DNA from: Beroe forskalii
Taxonomy: Eukaryota > Ctenophora > Nuda > Beroida > Beroidae
Direction of reading: 5' to 3'
NCBI GenBank assembly: GCA_011033025.1
Contig: WFMF01000271.1
Span: forward strand, 124,001 to 188,000
Length of the DNA: 64,000 nucleotides
The translations under genes and the position numbers were made by a program. The notes under the pieces are model-generated. The model had not been told where the DNA came from. It was given only the letters and a program-made list of their open reading frames with translations, and made no database searches. Positions 22,245-35,480 of the stretch are shown here, in pieces; within the stretch, counting starts at the first letter, position 1, and each line of letters opens with the position of its first letter.

Positions 22245-25200
22245 ATGGGTGATTTTGCTTTAGATGAAACGGCTCTGCCTATGGCTAATGCTTATAATAA
22301 GCAGATTGAAGAGCAGGTATGTACAAACCACTTATTCTGTATAAATATTATTTTATAAATTCGACTAAGTATATAACTGTGGTGCATGCGATGAATCGAT
22401 TGTCAAAAAAGCCATTGCATGGTGCAGTGCAGCAGTGATCAAAAGAATCAGAATTCGCTATTTGCTACCGTAACATATCTGTTACTTAAATATCTGGTAC
22501 TTTTATTGATCAATACAAACAGTCAAGACATTATTTGCATGAGTCCATCCTGGCAATTCAAAGCAGTACTATCATAGCCTACAAAGGAGGGTGCCTGATA
22601 TTGATGACATTAAAAAATTAGCCCTGCATTTAGTTATTATTTCAATTCTACTTGTAGGGCAGGTTACTATTTTCAACTCCTTACAGGTAAAGTTGAAGGA
22701 CAGTGAGCTGTATGGGATTGATTCTGACATCAAGGAGAAAAGAGCTCGCGTGGAAGCTATGTCAGAGCACATGAAGAATGTGCAACAAGAACTGAGCATC
22801 ACCCAGAACCTTGTCGCTGCCAGGTTGAAGGAGATAGAGTCCGAGGACCATCTGAGGATGCTGTCAGAGAGGGAGCAGGGCAGGATCAATCTGCAGGTGA
22901 AGCGGAAGAATGTCGAGATTGGAGAGATAAAAGAAAGACAAAACACCCATGAGAACAACATGTTCAGGTACACTCAGAAGATCGAGCAGATCAAGCAACA
23001 GATGAAATGGAGTCAAAAGGTAATTACTAATGACTTTATGACCTTATCTTTTACTTAAGGGGCAATCCAATAAGGGTGTCCACAATGAAGGGGGAGTCTG
23101 GCCGATTCGGACGTTTGCGGACATAGGAAATTAGGGGCCAAGTGCAGACGCCCATGGTTACGGAAATTTTGGTCGATTTGACGGGTATTTCACTAGAAAA
23201 TTATGAAATTTTGTGCCCAAAATCGATGACTGAATATAGTTTTAGAGGGGGAAGGGAGGGGCTCATGGAATGCGGACGTTCGCGGACAAGGGGGAAGGAA
23301 GGGTCTAGAATGGTCGAAATTTTGCGGACGTCCTTAATGGATGACCCCTAAGATAATTTGGTCTTAAATTCACTATTTTTGTGATATGTAAGATTTTCAA
23401 AAACTTCTATTTTCATGATAGATACTAAAACACAAAACTCACTATCTCTTAATTTTCAGGAGCTAGAGGAGTGGCTAGAAGAAGCTTCTCATAGAGATGA
23501 AGATGCCATGACTCTCATGAAGTACACGAAGATTGATGACGCCAAAGTCAAGGTTTTACTTTTATGCAATCTATCTGTTTATCTATTTAATGATCAGTAG
23601 ATTGCACTGTGGAACTAACTTCTTGTTATCAAAGCAATAAAATCATGAGGTACGTCATTCTCCATCACATTCCCTCAGGAATTGACACTGAAACTGGAAA
23701 AGTTGACTGAGGAACGCGGGAAGAAGAACAAGATGCTAGAAAACGAAGTGACGAACACCCTGACTACACAGATATTTAGGATATTTCCCATGATTTTGTT
23801 AGGTCAACAAACTAAATTTTCAAATAGAGATTAGAGGTAGAGTACTTTAGCAACACGGATATCATCAGAACCTCAGTTTGAATGTATAAAGGAGTGTTGT
23901 AAAGTTTCAAGAGCATTTAATTAATGGTTGAATCTGGGTAAATCAGTGTTAATGCAAGGTGTTGTCTGAGTAAATTATTTGTACTGTTAAGTGATGTCAG
24001 GGTAAAGTAACGTCGGACGTGTAAAGTTGTGTCAGTGTATCGGTAAAAGTGGTGTCAGGGTAAAGCAGCGTCGGACGTGTAAAGTGGTGTCAGGGTATCG
24101 GTAAAAGTGGTGTCAGGGTAAAGTAGCGTCGGTTGTGTAAAGTGGTGTCAGGGTATCGGTAAAAGTTGTGTCGAGGTAAAAGTAGTGGTGTCATATCGGT
24201 GTGGTGTCAGGGTAAAGTAGCGTCGGATGTGTAAAGTGGTGTCAGGGTATCGGTAAAAGTGGTGTCAGGGTAAAGTAGCGTCGGATGTTTAAAGTGGTGT
24301 CAGGGTATCGGTAAAAGTGGTGTCAGGGTAAAGTAGCGTCGGATGTGTAAAGTGGTGTCAGGGTATCGGTAAAAGTGGTGTCAGGGTAAAGTAGCGTCGG
24401 ATGTGTAAAGTGGTGTCAGGGTATCGGTAAAAGTGGTGTCAGGGTAAAGTAGCCTCGGATGTGTAAAGTGGTGTCAGGGTATCGGTAAAAGTGTCGTCAG
24501 GGTAAAGTAGCGTCGAATGTGTAAAGTGGTGTCACGGTATCGGTAAAAGTGGTGCCAGGGTAAAGTAGCGTCGGATGTGAATGGTAAAAGTGGTGTCTGG
24601 GTAAATAGTGTCAGATGTGTAAAGTGGTGTCGGGGTATCGGTAAAAGTGGTGTCAGGGTAAAGTAGCGTCGGTTATGTAAAGTGGTGTCAGGGTATCGGT
24701 AAAAGTGGTGCCAGGGTAAAGTAGCGTCGGGTGTGTAAAGTGGTATCAGGGTATCGGTAAAAGTGGTGCCAGGGTAATTAAGTAGCGTCGGTTATGTAAA
24801 GTGGTGTCAGGGTATCGGTAAAAGTGGTGTCAGGGTAAAGTAGCGTCGGATGTTTAAAGTGGTGTCAGGGTATCGGTGAAAGTGGTGTCAGGGTAAAGTA
24901 GTGTCAGTTATGTAAAGTGGTGTCAGGGTATCGGTAAAAGTGGTGTCAGGGTAAAGTAGCGTTAGATATGTAAAGTGGTGTCAGGGTATCGATAAAGTGG
25001 TGTCAGGGTAAAGTAGCGTCGGTTATGTAAAGTGGTGTCAGGGTATCGATAAAAGTGGTGTCAGGGTAAAGTAGCGTCGGATGTGTAAAGTGATGTCAGG
25101 GTATCGGCAAAAGTGGTGTCAGGGTAAAGTAGCGTCGGTTGTGTAAAGTGGTTTCAGGGTATCGGTTAAAGTGGTGTCAGGGCAAAATGGTTCATGGAAA

Positions 25201-26185
25201 GAGTGGTCTCAATGTAAAGTAACATCTGCACCCCAAATCCTCAAACTATAAAACGATGAAAGTTGCCCCTGAGTAGAAAAACTGAAGTAGTACTAGGGTA
25301 AAAAATTTTGCTTCATCACATCACTTTGTTTCAGATAGAGCTCGACAAGACCGCTGAGGCCTTCAGAAAAGCACATGATGAGAGAATGGAAGTTTTGGAA
25401 CAGTGGGAGAGTATCATCAGTGAGTATTTCCTTATCTTAGGTAGATTTTGAGCTAATTGAGCATTGAAAACTGCTTGTTGACTCTTTCTATTTCTGAATA
25501 GGTATATCACATTCTAATAAAATTGTCTTTAACGTTCCCTCCCTCTCCTCAGCTCAAATGCAGCACCGTGACGAGGAAATGGAGAAAGGAGCGGAAGAGT
25601 TACGGACCCTGAAGGAGCAGATCAAAGTCACGGAGAACCAGATGAAGGAGAAGCAGCAGTTTCTGGAGAGCGAGCAGGAAAACAATCACGAGAAGGAAAA
25701 GGTGGTCGACATCGCTGAGCGACAAGTTGCCAAGATCAGGATCGAGTATCAGGAGGCGGAGAACGCCAGGATCCAGTTCCGCGATGAGGTGCGTTGTTGG
25801 CTATATGCAAGGTGAACTGCAGTTCAAATGAAGTCGCAAAGTACTTCAAACGAATTCAAAAGGACAGGAGCTGACCTGGTATAAAGCCTTGCCTAGTCCT
25901 TTGAAGGTGACGAGGTTTGCTATATAATTATAATTGTCGATCTGAAATATCTGATGTAGCTTGATTTATTGGTGAAGTGCTTGTTCACGAAATACTGAAT
26001 TGACTCCACCGATCAGGATTGGGTGATCGATTGAATAATAAAGATTGAATAAGAGTTTATGATTATAGTGCATTTTTTCAGCTTGAAACTCTGAAGTACT
26101 GCACGGAACGAACCAATAACGATTTGGAGGTCCGAAGAGGGGAAGTGAATCACTTGAAGAAGGAAATAAAGGCAAGGGAGGAAAA
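22245..26185 (+). CDS. ccdc39: CCDC39, 5' part only (seven exons)
   Basis: Exons 22245-22316, 22687-23019, 23460-23552, 23679-23771, 25335-25419, 25553-25788 and 26082-26185 are all in phase. The product starts [20 protein letters not shown] and is an uninterrupted coiled coil. Diagnostic stretches are [31 protein letters not shown] and [18 protein letters not shown], colinear with vertebrate CCDC39 (FKNVKQELSITQ, LEAWLEESAHKDSDALTL, QLELDKAAQDFRKIHNER). CCDC39 with CCDC40 forms the 96-nm molecular ruler of motile-cilium axonemes. Only about the first 330 of ~940 residues are here; the last exon ends at GAA AA before a good GTAAGT donor, then element B begins. Intron 4 (23772-25334) is odd: coding colinearity needs it to start ATATTT, with no GT donor. 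Either a rare AT-AG intron or a lesion in a truncated copy. Confidence 0.92.
23059..23348. mobile_element. MITE with TAA duplication (second copy of the 7864-8185 family)
   Basis: 290 bp in CCDC39 intron 2, ends GGGGCAATCC and GGATGACCCC, flanked by TAA at 23056-23058 and 23349-23351. Interior repeats of GCGGACGT match the copy in element A in the opposite orientation. A 3-bp TWA duplication fits PIF/Harbinger. The short frame through it is not a gene. Confidence 0.85.
23993..25192 (+). repeat. 58-bp minisatellite in CCDC39 intron 4
   Basis: About 20 copies of a 58-bp unit made of two related halves (GTGTCAGGGTATCGGTAAAAGTG, 23 bp, and a 35-bp half with GTAAAGTAGCGTCGGATGTG). Point variants (GGATGTG, GGTTATG, GGTTGTG) are dispersed along the array. 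Confidence 0.9.
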
Positions 26186-26494
26186 GTAAGTTTCAAATAA
26201 GTTATTGTTCTGAGTCTCCCAGTACTTTGGTGGCAAAGTTTGAGCAGTTTTTGCCCTGATGACGAGAAATCTTATTCTCAAAATGTATCAGTAGAAAAGA
26301 GAATACACTTCATGGATACAATACATATCATCTGTACAGAAATACAAGTAAGCAAGAACAGGTTTGCTCCAGGTTTATAATAATTGCGTTAATATGCCTC
26401 TTGATATTATAAACGTGCGAGATATTGCACTAATATGTAAGAATATGCTTCTTGATGATGTTACAGTACAACCCTTCAAGACGACGTGGGACAA

Positions 26495-29400
26495 AAAAGG
26501 GACAAAAAAGGGACAAAAGTCGCTTGAGGCGACGCGGGATTTTAAGGCCTCAAATGTGCTAAAGCCGATAAATCACTCCAAAATCATTTCATTTCGATCT
26601 TAAAAGTTAATTTAGGGTTCCTAGAGACTAAATCAACCATTCACAGCCCGTGGCCACGCCCAGATTCCACGCCCCATAAATGCGCGAAAAGTCGCTAGCT
26701 GGGTGGCAAAAGGGACAAAAAGTCGCCTGAGGCGACGTGGGATTTTAAGGCCTCAAATGTGCTTAATATGAGTTGTTATGGTTAGATATCGTGTTTAAGA
26801 GTTGCCAGGCCATCATAGGAGCCACGCCCAAAAATCCCATCTTTCCTGCCAATATGGTGGCAAAAAGGGACAAGTGTGGACATGGAAATTTCAGCCGATA
26901 AATCACTCCAATTCATTTCATTTCGATCTTAAAAGTTAATTTAGGGTTCCTAGAGACTAAATCAACCATTCACAGCCCGTGGCCACGCCCAGATTCCACG
27001 CCCCATAAATGCGCGAAAAGTCGCTAACTGGGTGGCAAAAGGGACAAAAGTCGCCTGAGGCGACGTGGGATTTTAAGGCCTCAAATGTGCTTAATATGAG
27101 TTGTTATGGTTAGATATCATGTTTAAGAGTTGCCAGGCCATCATAGGAGCCACGCCCAACCTTGGGCCACGCCCAAAATCCCATCTTTCCTGCCAATATG
27201 GTGGCAAAAAAGGGACAAGTGTGGACATGGCAATTTCAGCCGATAAATCACTCCAAATCATTTCATTTCGATCTTAAAAGTTAATTTAGGGTTCCTAGAC
27301 ACTAAATCAACCATTCACAGCCCGTGGCCACGCCCAGATTCAACGCCCCATAAATGCGCGAAAAGTCGCTAGCTGGGTGGCAAAAAAGGGACAAAAAGTC
27401 GCCCGAGGCGACGTGGGATTTTAAGGCCTCAAATGTGCTTAATATAAGTTGTTATGGTTAGATATCATGATTAAGAGTTGCCAGGCCATCATAGGAGCCA
27501 CGCCCAACCTTGGGCCTCGCCCAAAAATCCCATCTTTCCTACCAATATGGTGGCAAAAAAGGGACAAGTGTGGACATGGCAATTTCAGCCGATAAATCAC
27601 TCCAAATCATTTCATTTCGATCTTAAAAGTTAATTTAGGGTTCCTAGACACTAAATCAACCATTCACAGCCCGTGGCCACGCCCAGATTCCACGCCCCAT
27701 AAATGCGCGAAAAGTCGCTAGCTGGGTGGCAAAAAGGGACAAAAGTCGCCTGAGGCGACGTGGGATTTTAAGGCCTCAAATGTGCTTAATATGAGTTGTT
27801 ATGGTTAGATATCATGTTTAAGAGTTGCCAGGCCATCATAGGAGCCACGCCCAACCTTGGGCCACGCCCAAAAATCCCATCTTTCCTGCCAATATGGTGG
27901 CAAAAGGGACAAGTGTGGACATGGAAATTTCAGCCGATAAATCACTCCAAATCATTTCATTTCGATCTTAAAAGTTAATTTAGGGTTCCTAGAGACTAAA
28001 TCAACCATTCACAGCCCGTGGCCACGCCCAGATTCCACGCCCCATAAATGCGCGAAAAGTCGCTAGCTGGGTGGCAAAAGGGACAAAAGTCGCCTGAGGC
28101 GACGTGGGATTTTAAGGCCTCAAATGTGCTTAATATGAGTTGTTATGGTTAGATATCATGTTTAAGAGTTGCCAGGCCATCATAGGAGCCACGCCCAACC
28201 TTGGGCCACGCCCAAAAATCCCATCTTTCCTGCCAATATGGTGGCAAAAAAGGGACAAGTGTGGACATGGCAATTTCAGCCGATAAATCACTCCAAATCA
28301 TTTCATTTCGATCTTAAAAGTTAATTTAGGGTTCCTAGAGACTAAATCAACCATTCACAGCCCGTGGCCACGCCCAGATTCCACGCCCCATAAATGCGCG
28401 AAAAGTCGCTAGCTGGGTGGCAAAAAGGGACAAAAGTCGCCTGAGGCGACGTGGGATTTTAAGGCCTCAAATGTGCTTAATATGAGTTGTTATGGTTAGA
28501 TATCATGTTTAAGAGTTGCCAGGCCATCATAGGAGCCACGCCCAACCTTGGGCCACGCCCAAAAATCCCATCTTTCCTGCCAATATGGTGGCAAAAGGGA
28601 CAAGTGTGGACATGGAAATTTCAGCCGATAAATCACTCCAAATTCATTTCATTTCGATCTTAAAAGTTAATTTAGGGTTCCTAGAGACTAAATCAACCAT
28701 TCACAGCCCGTGGCCACGCCCAGATTCCACGCCCCATAAATGCGCGAAAAGTCGCTAACTGGGTGGCAAAAAGGGACAAAAGTCGCCTGAGGCGACGTGG
28801 GATTTTAAGGCCTCAATTGTGCTTAATATGAGTTGTTATGGTTAGATATCATGTTTAAGAGTTGCCAGGCCATCATAGGAGCCACGCCCAACCTTGGGCC
28901 ACGCCCAAAAATCCCATCTTTCCTGCCAATATGGTGGCAAAAAAGGGACAAGTGTGGACATGGCAATTTCAGCCGATAAATCACTCCAAATCATTTCATT
29001 TCGATCTTAAAAGTTAATTTAGGGTTCCTAGAGACTAAATCAACCATTCACAGCCCGTGGCCACGCCCAGATTCCACGCCCCATAAATGCGCGAAAAGTC
29101 GCTAGCTGGGTGGCAAAAAAAGGGACAAAAGTCGCCTGAGGCGACGTGGGATTTTAAGGCCTCAAATGTGCTTAATATGAGTTGTTATGGTTAGATATCA
29201 TGTTTAAGAGTTGCCAGGCCATCATAGGAGCCACGCCCAACCTTGGGCCACGCCCAAAAATCCCATCTTTCCTGCCAATATGGTGGCAAAAAGGGACAAG
29301 TGTGGACATGGAAATTTCAGCCGATAAATCACTCCAAATTCATTTCATTTCGATCTTAAAAGTTAATTTAGGGTTCCTAGAGACTAAATCAACCATTCAC

Positions 29401-32400
29401 AGCCCGTGGCCACGCCCAGATTCCACGCCCCATAAATGCGCGAAAAGTCGCTAACTGGGTGGCAAAAGGGACAAAAGTCGCCTGAGGCGACGTGGGATTT
29501 TAAGGCCTCAAATGTGCTTAATATGAGTTGTTATGGTTAGATATCATGTTTAAGAGTTGCCAGGCCATCATAGGAGCCACGCCCAACCTTGGGCCACGCC
29601 CAAAAATCCCATCTTTCCTGCCAATATGGTGGCAAAAAGGGACAAGTGTGGACATGGCAATTTCAGCCGATAAATCACTCCAAATCATTTCATTTCGATC
29701 TTAAAAGTTAATTTAGGGTTCCTAGACACTAAATCAACCATTCACAGCCCGTGGCCACGCCCAGATTCCACGCCCCATAAATGCGCGAAAAGTCGCTAGC
29801 TGGGTGGCAAAAAAGGGACAAAAGTCGCCTGAGGCGACGTGGGATTTTAAGGCCTCAAATGTGCTTAATATGAGTTGTTATGGTTAGATATCATGTTTAA
29901 GAGTTGCCAGGCCATCATAGGAGCCACGCCCAACCTTGGGCCACGCCCAAAAATCCCATCTTTCCTGCCAATATGGTGGCAAAAAGGGACAAGTGTGGAC
30001 ATGGAAATTTCAGCCGATAAATCACTCCAATTCATTTCATTTCGATCTTAAAAGTTAATTTAGGGTTCCTAGAGACTAAATCAACCATTCACAGCCCGTG
30101 GCCACGCCCAGATTCCACGCCCCATAAATGCGCGAAAAGTCGCTAGCTGGGTGGCAAAAAAGGGACAAAAGTCGCCTGAGGCGACGTGGGATTTTAAGGC
30201 CTCAAATGTGCTTAATATGAGTTGTTATGGTTAGATATCATGTTTAAGAGTTGCCAGGCCATCATAGGAGCCACGCCCAACCTTGGGCCACGCCCAAAAA
30301 TCCCATCTTTCCTGCCAATATGGTGGCAAAAAAGGGACAAGTGTGGACATGGCAATTTCAGCCGATAAATCACTCCAAATCATTTCATTTCGATCTTAAA
30401 AGTTAATTTAGGGTTCCTAGACACTAAATCAACCATTCACAGCCCGTGGCCACGCCCAGATTCCACGCCCCATAAATGCGCGAAAAGTCGCTAACTGGGT
30501 GGCAAAAGGGACAAAAGTCGCCTGAGGCGACGTGGGATTTTAAGGCCTCAAATGTGCTTAATATGAGTTGTTATGGTTAGATATCATGTTTAAGAGTTGC
30601 CAGGCCATCATAGGAGCCACGCCCAACCTTGGGCCACGCCCAAAATCCCATCTTTCCTGCCAATATGGTGGCAAAAGGGACAAGTGTGGACATGGCAATT
30701 TCAGCCGATAAATCACTCCAAATCATTTCATTTCGATCTTAAAAGTTAATTTAGGGTTCCTAGAGACTAAATCAACCATTCACAGCCCGTGGCCACGCCC
30801 AGATTCCACGCCCCATAAATGCGCGAAAAGTCGCTAGCTGGGTGGCAAAAAGGGACAAAAGTCGCCTGAGGCGACGTGGGATTTTAAGGCCTCAAATGTG
30901 CTTAATATGAGTTGTTATGGTTAGATATCATGTTTAAGAGTTGCCAGGCCATCATAGGAGCCACGCCCAACCTTGGGCCACGCCCAAAAATCCCATCTTT
31001 CCTGCCAATATGGTGGCAAAAAGGGACAAGTGTGGACATGGCAATTTCAGCCGATAAATCACTCCAAATCATTTCATTTCGATCTTAAAAGTTAATTTAG
31101 GGTTCCTAGAGACTAAATCAACCATTCACAGCCCGTGGCCACGCCCAGATTCCACGCCCCATAAATGCGCGAAAAGTCGCTAACTGGGTGGCAAAAGGGA
31201 CAAAAAGTCGCCTGAGGCGACGTGGGATTTTAAGGCCTCAAATGTGCTTAATATGAGTTGTTATGGTTAGATATCATGTTTAAGAGTTGCCAGGCCATCA
31301 TAGGAGCCACGCCCAACCTTGGGCCACGCCCAAAATCCCATCTTTCCTGCCAATATGGTGGCAAAAAGGGACAAGTGTGGACATGGCAATTTCAGCCGAT
31401 AAATCACTCCAAATCATTTCATTTCGATCTTAAAAGTTAATTTAGGGTTCCTAGACACTAAATCAACCATTCACAGCCCGTGGCCACGCCCAGATTCCAC
31501 GCCCCATAAATGCGCGAAAAGTCGCTGAAATATGGGTGGCAAATGTGGGACAAAAAGTCGCCTGAGGCGACGTGGGATTTTAAGGCCTCAAATGTGCTTA
31601 ATATGAGTTGTTATGGTTAGATATCATGTTTAAGAGATCTTAAAAAGGAGGCCATCATAAATCAGCCATTCCCAACCTTGAGATTCCACGCCCAAAATCC
31701 CATCTTTCCTGCCAAAATGGTGAGGCGAAAGTTTGGACAAATGGAAATTTCAGCCGATAAATCACTCCAAATCATCCCATTCCGATCCAAAAGTTAATTT
31801 AGGGTTCCTAAACACTAAATCAACCATTCACAGCCATTCATAAGCCCATTCCAGATTCCGCCCCATAAATGCGCGAAAAGTCGCTAGCTGGGTGGCAAAG
31901 GACAAAAGTCGCCTGAGGCGACGTGGGATTTTAAGGCCTCAAATGTGCTTAATATGAGTTGTTATGGTTAGATATCATGTTTAAGAGTTGCCAGGCCATC
32001 ATAGGAGCCACGCCCAACCTTGGGCCACGCCCAAAATCCCATCTTTCCTGCCAATATGGTATGTGGACATGGAAATTTCAGCCGATAAATCACTCCAAAT
32101 CATTTCATTTCGATCTTAAAAGTTAATTTAGGGTTCCTAGACACTAAATCAACCATTCACAGCCCGTGGCCACGCCCAGATTCCACGCCCCATAAATGCG
32201 CGAAAAGTCGCTAGCTGGGTGGCAAAAGGGACAAAAGTCGCCTGAGGCGACGTGGGATTTTAAGGCCTCAAATGTGCTTAATATGAGTTGTTATGGTTAG
32301 ATATCATGTTTAAGAGTTGCCAGGCCATCATAGGAGCCACGCCCAAAAATCCAATCATTCCTGCCAATCAGTGGCAAAAAAGGGACAAGTGCAAACATGG

Positions 32401-32590
32401 CGATTTCGGCCGATAAATCACTCCAAATCATTTCATTTCGATCTTGAAAGTTAATTTATTGTTCCTAGACACTCAATCAACCATTCCCAGCCCGTGGCCA
32501 CGCCCAGATTACATGCCCCATAAATGTGCGAAAAGTCGCTAGCTGGTTGGCAAAAAAGGGAAAAATGTCGCCTGAGGCGACATGGGATTT
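26495..32590 (+). repeat. satellite array, element B left arm (forward)
   Basis: About 19 units of ~345 bp, most of them nearly identical, with the CCTTGGGCC variant. Units alternate between subtypes (GGCAATTTCAGCC with AATCATTTC versus GGAAATTTCAGCC with AATTCATTTC) from ~26870 to 30060, which suggests a ~690-bp higher-order period. Confidence 0.93.
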
Positions 32591-32599
32591 TAAGGCCTC

Positions 32600-35480
32600 A
32601 AATGTGTCTAGGAACCCTAAATTAACTTTTTTGATCGGAATAAAATGACTTGGAGTGATTTATCGGCTGAAATCGCCTTGTCCACACTTTTCCCTTTTTT
32701 GCCATTATATTGGCAATAAAGATGGGATTTGTGGGCGTGGCTCAAGGTTGGGCGTGGCTCCTATGATGGCCTGGCAACTCTTAAACATGATATCTAACCA
32801 TAACAAATCATATTAAGCATATTTGAGGCCTTAAAATCCCACGTCGCCTCAGGCGACTTTTGTCCCTTTTTGCCACCCAGCTAGCGACTTTTCGCGCATT
32901 TATGGGGCGTGGAATCTGGGCGTGGCCACGGGCTGTGAATGGTTGATTTAGTGTCTAGGAACCCTAAATTAACTTTTAAGATCGAAATGAAATGATTTGG
33001 AGTGATTTATCGGCTGAAATTTCCATGTCCACACTTGTCCCTTTTTTGCCACCATATTGGCAGGAAAGATGGGATTTTTGGGCGTGGCTCAAGGTTAACT
33101 GTGGCTCCTATGATGGCCTGGCAACTCTTAAACATGATATCTAACCATAAAAACTCATATCAAGCACATTTGAGGCCTTAAAATCCCATGTCGCCTCAGG
33201 CGACATTTGTCCCTTTTGCCATCCAGCTAGCGACTTTTCGCGCATTTATGGGGCGTGGAATCTGGGCGTGGCCACGGGCTGTGAATGGTTGATTAAGTGT
33301 CTAGGAACCCTAAATTAACTTTTAAGATCGAAATGAAATGATTTGGAATGATTTATCGGCTGAAATTGCCATGTCCACACTTGTCCCTTTTTTGCCACCA
33401 TATTGGCAGGAAAGATGGGATTTTTTGCGAGTGGCCCAAGGTTGATATGTGACCATAACAACTCATATTAAGCACATTTGAAGCCTTAAAATCCCACGTC
33501 GCCTCAGGCGACTTTTGTCCCTTTTTGCCACCCAGCTAGCGACTTTTCGCGCATTTATGGGGCGTGGAATCTGGGCGTGGCCACGGGCTGTGAATGGTTG
33601 ATTTAGTGTCTAGGAACCCTAAATTAACTTTTAAGATCGAAATGAAATGATTTGGAGTGATTTATCGGCTGAAATTGCCATGTCCACACTTGTCCCTTTT
33701 TGCCACCATATTGGCAGGAAAGATGGGATTTTTGGGCGTGGCTCAAGGTTGGGCGTGGCTCCTATGATGGCCTGGCAACTCTTAAACATGATATCTAACC
33801 ATAACAACTCATATCAAGCACATTTGAGGCCTTAAAATCCCACGTCGCCTCAGGCGACTTTTGTCCCTTTTTTGCCACCCAGCTAGCGACTTTTTCGCGC
33901 ATTTATGGGGCGTGGAATCTGGGCGTGGCCACGGGCTGTGAATGGTTGATTTAGTGTCTAGGAACCCTAAATTAACTTTTAAGATCGAAATGAAATGATT
34001 TGGAGTGATTTATCGGCTGAAATTGCCATGTCCACACTTGTCCCTTTTTTGCCACCATATTGGCAGGAAAGATGGGATTTTGGGCGTGGCTCAAGGTTGG
34101 GCGTGGCTCCTATGATGGCCTGGCAACTCTTAAACATGATATCTAACCATAACAACTCATATTAAGCACATTTGAGGCCTTAAAATCCCACGTCGCCTCA
34201 GGCGACTTTTTGTCCCTTTTTGCCACCCAGCTAGCGACTTTTCGCGCATTTATGGGGCGTGGAATCTGGGCGTGGCCACGGGCTGTGAATGGTTGATTTA
34301 GTGTCTAGGAACCCTAAATTAACTTTTAAGATCGAAATGAAATGATTTGGAGTGATTTATCGGCTGAAATTGCCATGTCCACACTTGTCCCTTTTTTGCC
34401 ACCATATTGGCAGGAAAGATGGGATTTTTGGGCGTGGCTCAAGGTTGGGCGTGGCTCCTATGATGGCCTGGCAACTCTTAAACATGATATCTAACCATAA
34501 CAACTCATATCAAGCACATTTGAGGCCTTAAAACCCACGTCACCTCAGGCGACTTTTGTCCCTTTTTGCCACCCAGCTAGCGACTTTTCGCGCATTTATG
34601 GGGCGTGGAATCTGGGCGTGGCCACGGGCTGTGAATGGTTGATTTAGTGTCTAGGAACCCTAAATTAACTTTTAAGATCGAAATGAAATGATTTGGAGTG
34701 ATTTATCGGCTGAAATTGCCATGTCCACACTTGTCCTTTTTTGCCACCATATTGGCAGGAAAGATGGGATTTTTGGGCGGGGCTCAAGGTTGGGCGTGGC
34801 TCCTATGATGGCCTGGCAACTCTTAAACATGATATCTAACCATAACAACTCATATTAAGCACATTTGAGGCCTTAAAATCCCACGTCGCCTCAGGCGACT
34901 TTTTGTCCCTTTTTGCCACCCAGTTAGCGACTTTTCGCGCATTTATGGGGCGTGGAATCTGGGCGTGGCCACGGGCTGTGAATGGTTGATTTAGTGTCTA
35001 GGAACCCTAAATTAACTTTTAAGATCGAAATGAAATGATTTGGAGTGATTTATCGGCTGAAATTGCCATGTCCACACTTGTCCCTTTTTTGCCACCATAT
35101 TGACAGGAAAGATGGGATTTTGGGCGTGGCCCAAGGTTGGGCATGGCTCCTATGATGGCATGGCAACTCTTAAACATGATATCTAACCATAACAACTCAT
35201 ATTAAGCATATTTGAGGCCTTAAAATCCCACGTCGCCTCAGGCGACTTTTGTCCCTTTTTTGTCACCCAGCTAGCTACTTTTCGCGCATTTATGGGGCTC
35301 GGAATCTGGGCGACGGGCGTGGCCACGGGCTGGGAATGTCCCTCTTTTGCCACCACTTGTCCCTCTTTTGCCATCAGATTGGCAGGGAAGATGGGATTTT
35401 CGCCTTTCGGGTGTGGCTCATATCAAGCAAATTTGAGTTGTCAAAATCTTATGTTGCCTCGGGCGACATTTTTCCCCTGT
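32600..35480 (-). repeat. satellite array, element B right arm (inverted)
   Basis: About 8 inverted units, mostly with the CCTTGAGCC (sense) variant. The last, degenerate unit (35240-35480) is the same as the last unit of element A (8390-8545), including the GGGCTCGGAATCTGGGCGAC variant. Confidence 0.92.

Noticed and set aside
22572-22973. 133-codon minus-strand frame with Ser/Phe-rich sequence
   Set aside because: It is the complement of CCDC39 exon 2, whose coding sense is secure.
24000-25200. Possible CRISPR-like regular array
   Set aside because: Units are contiguous with no unique spacers, in an animal intron; it is a minisatellite.
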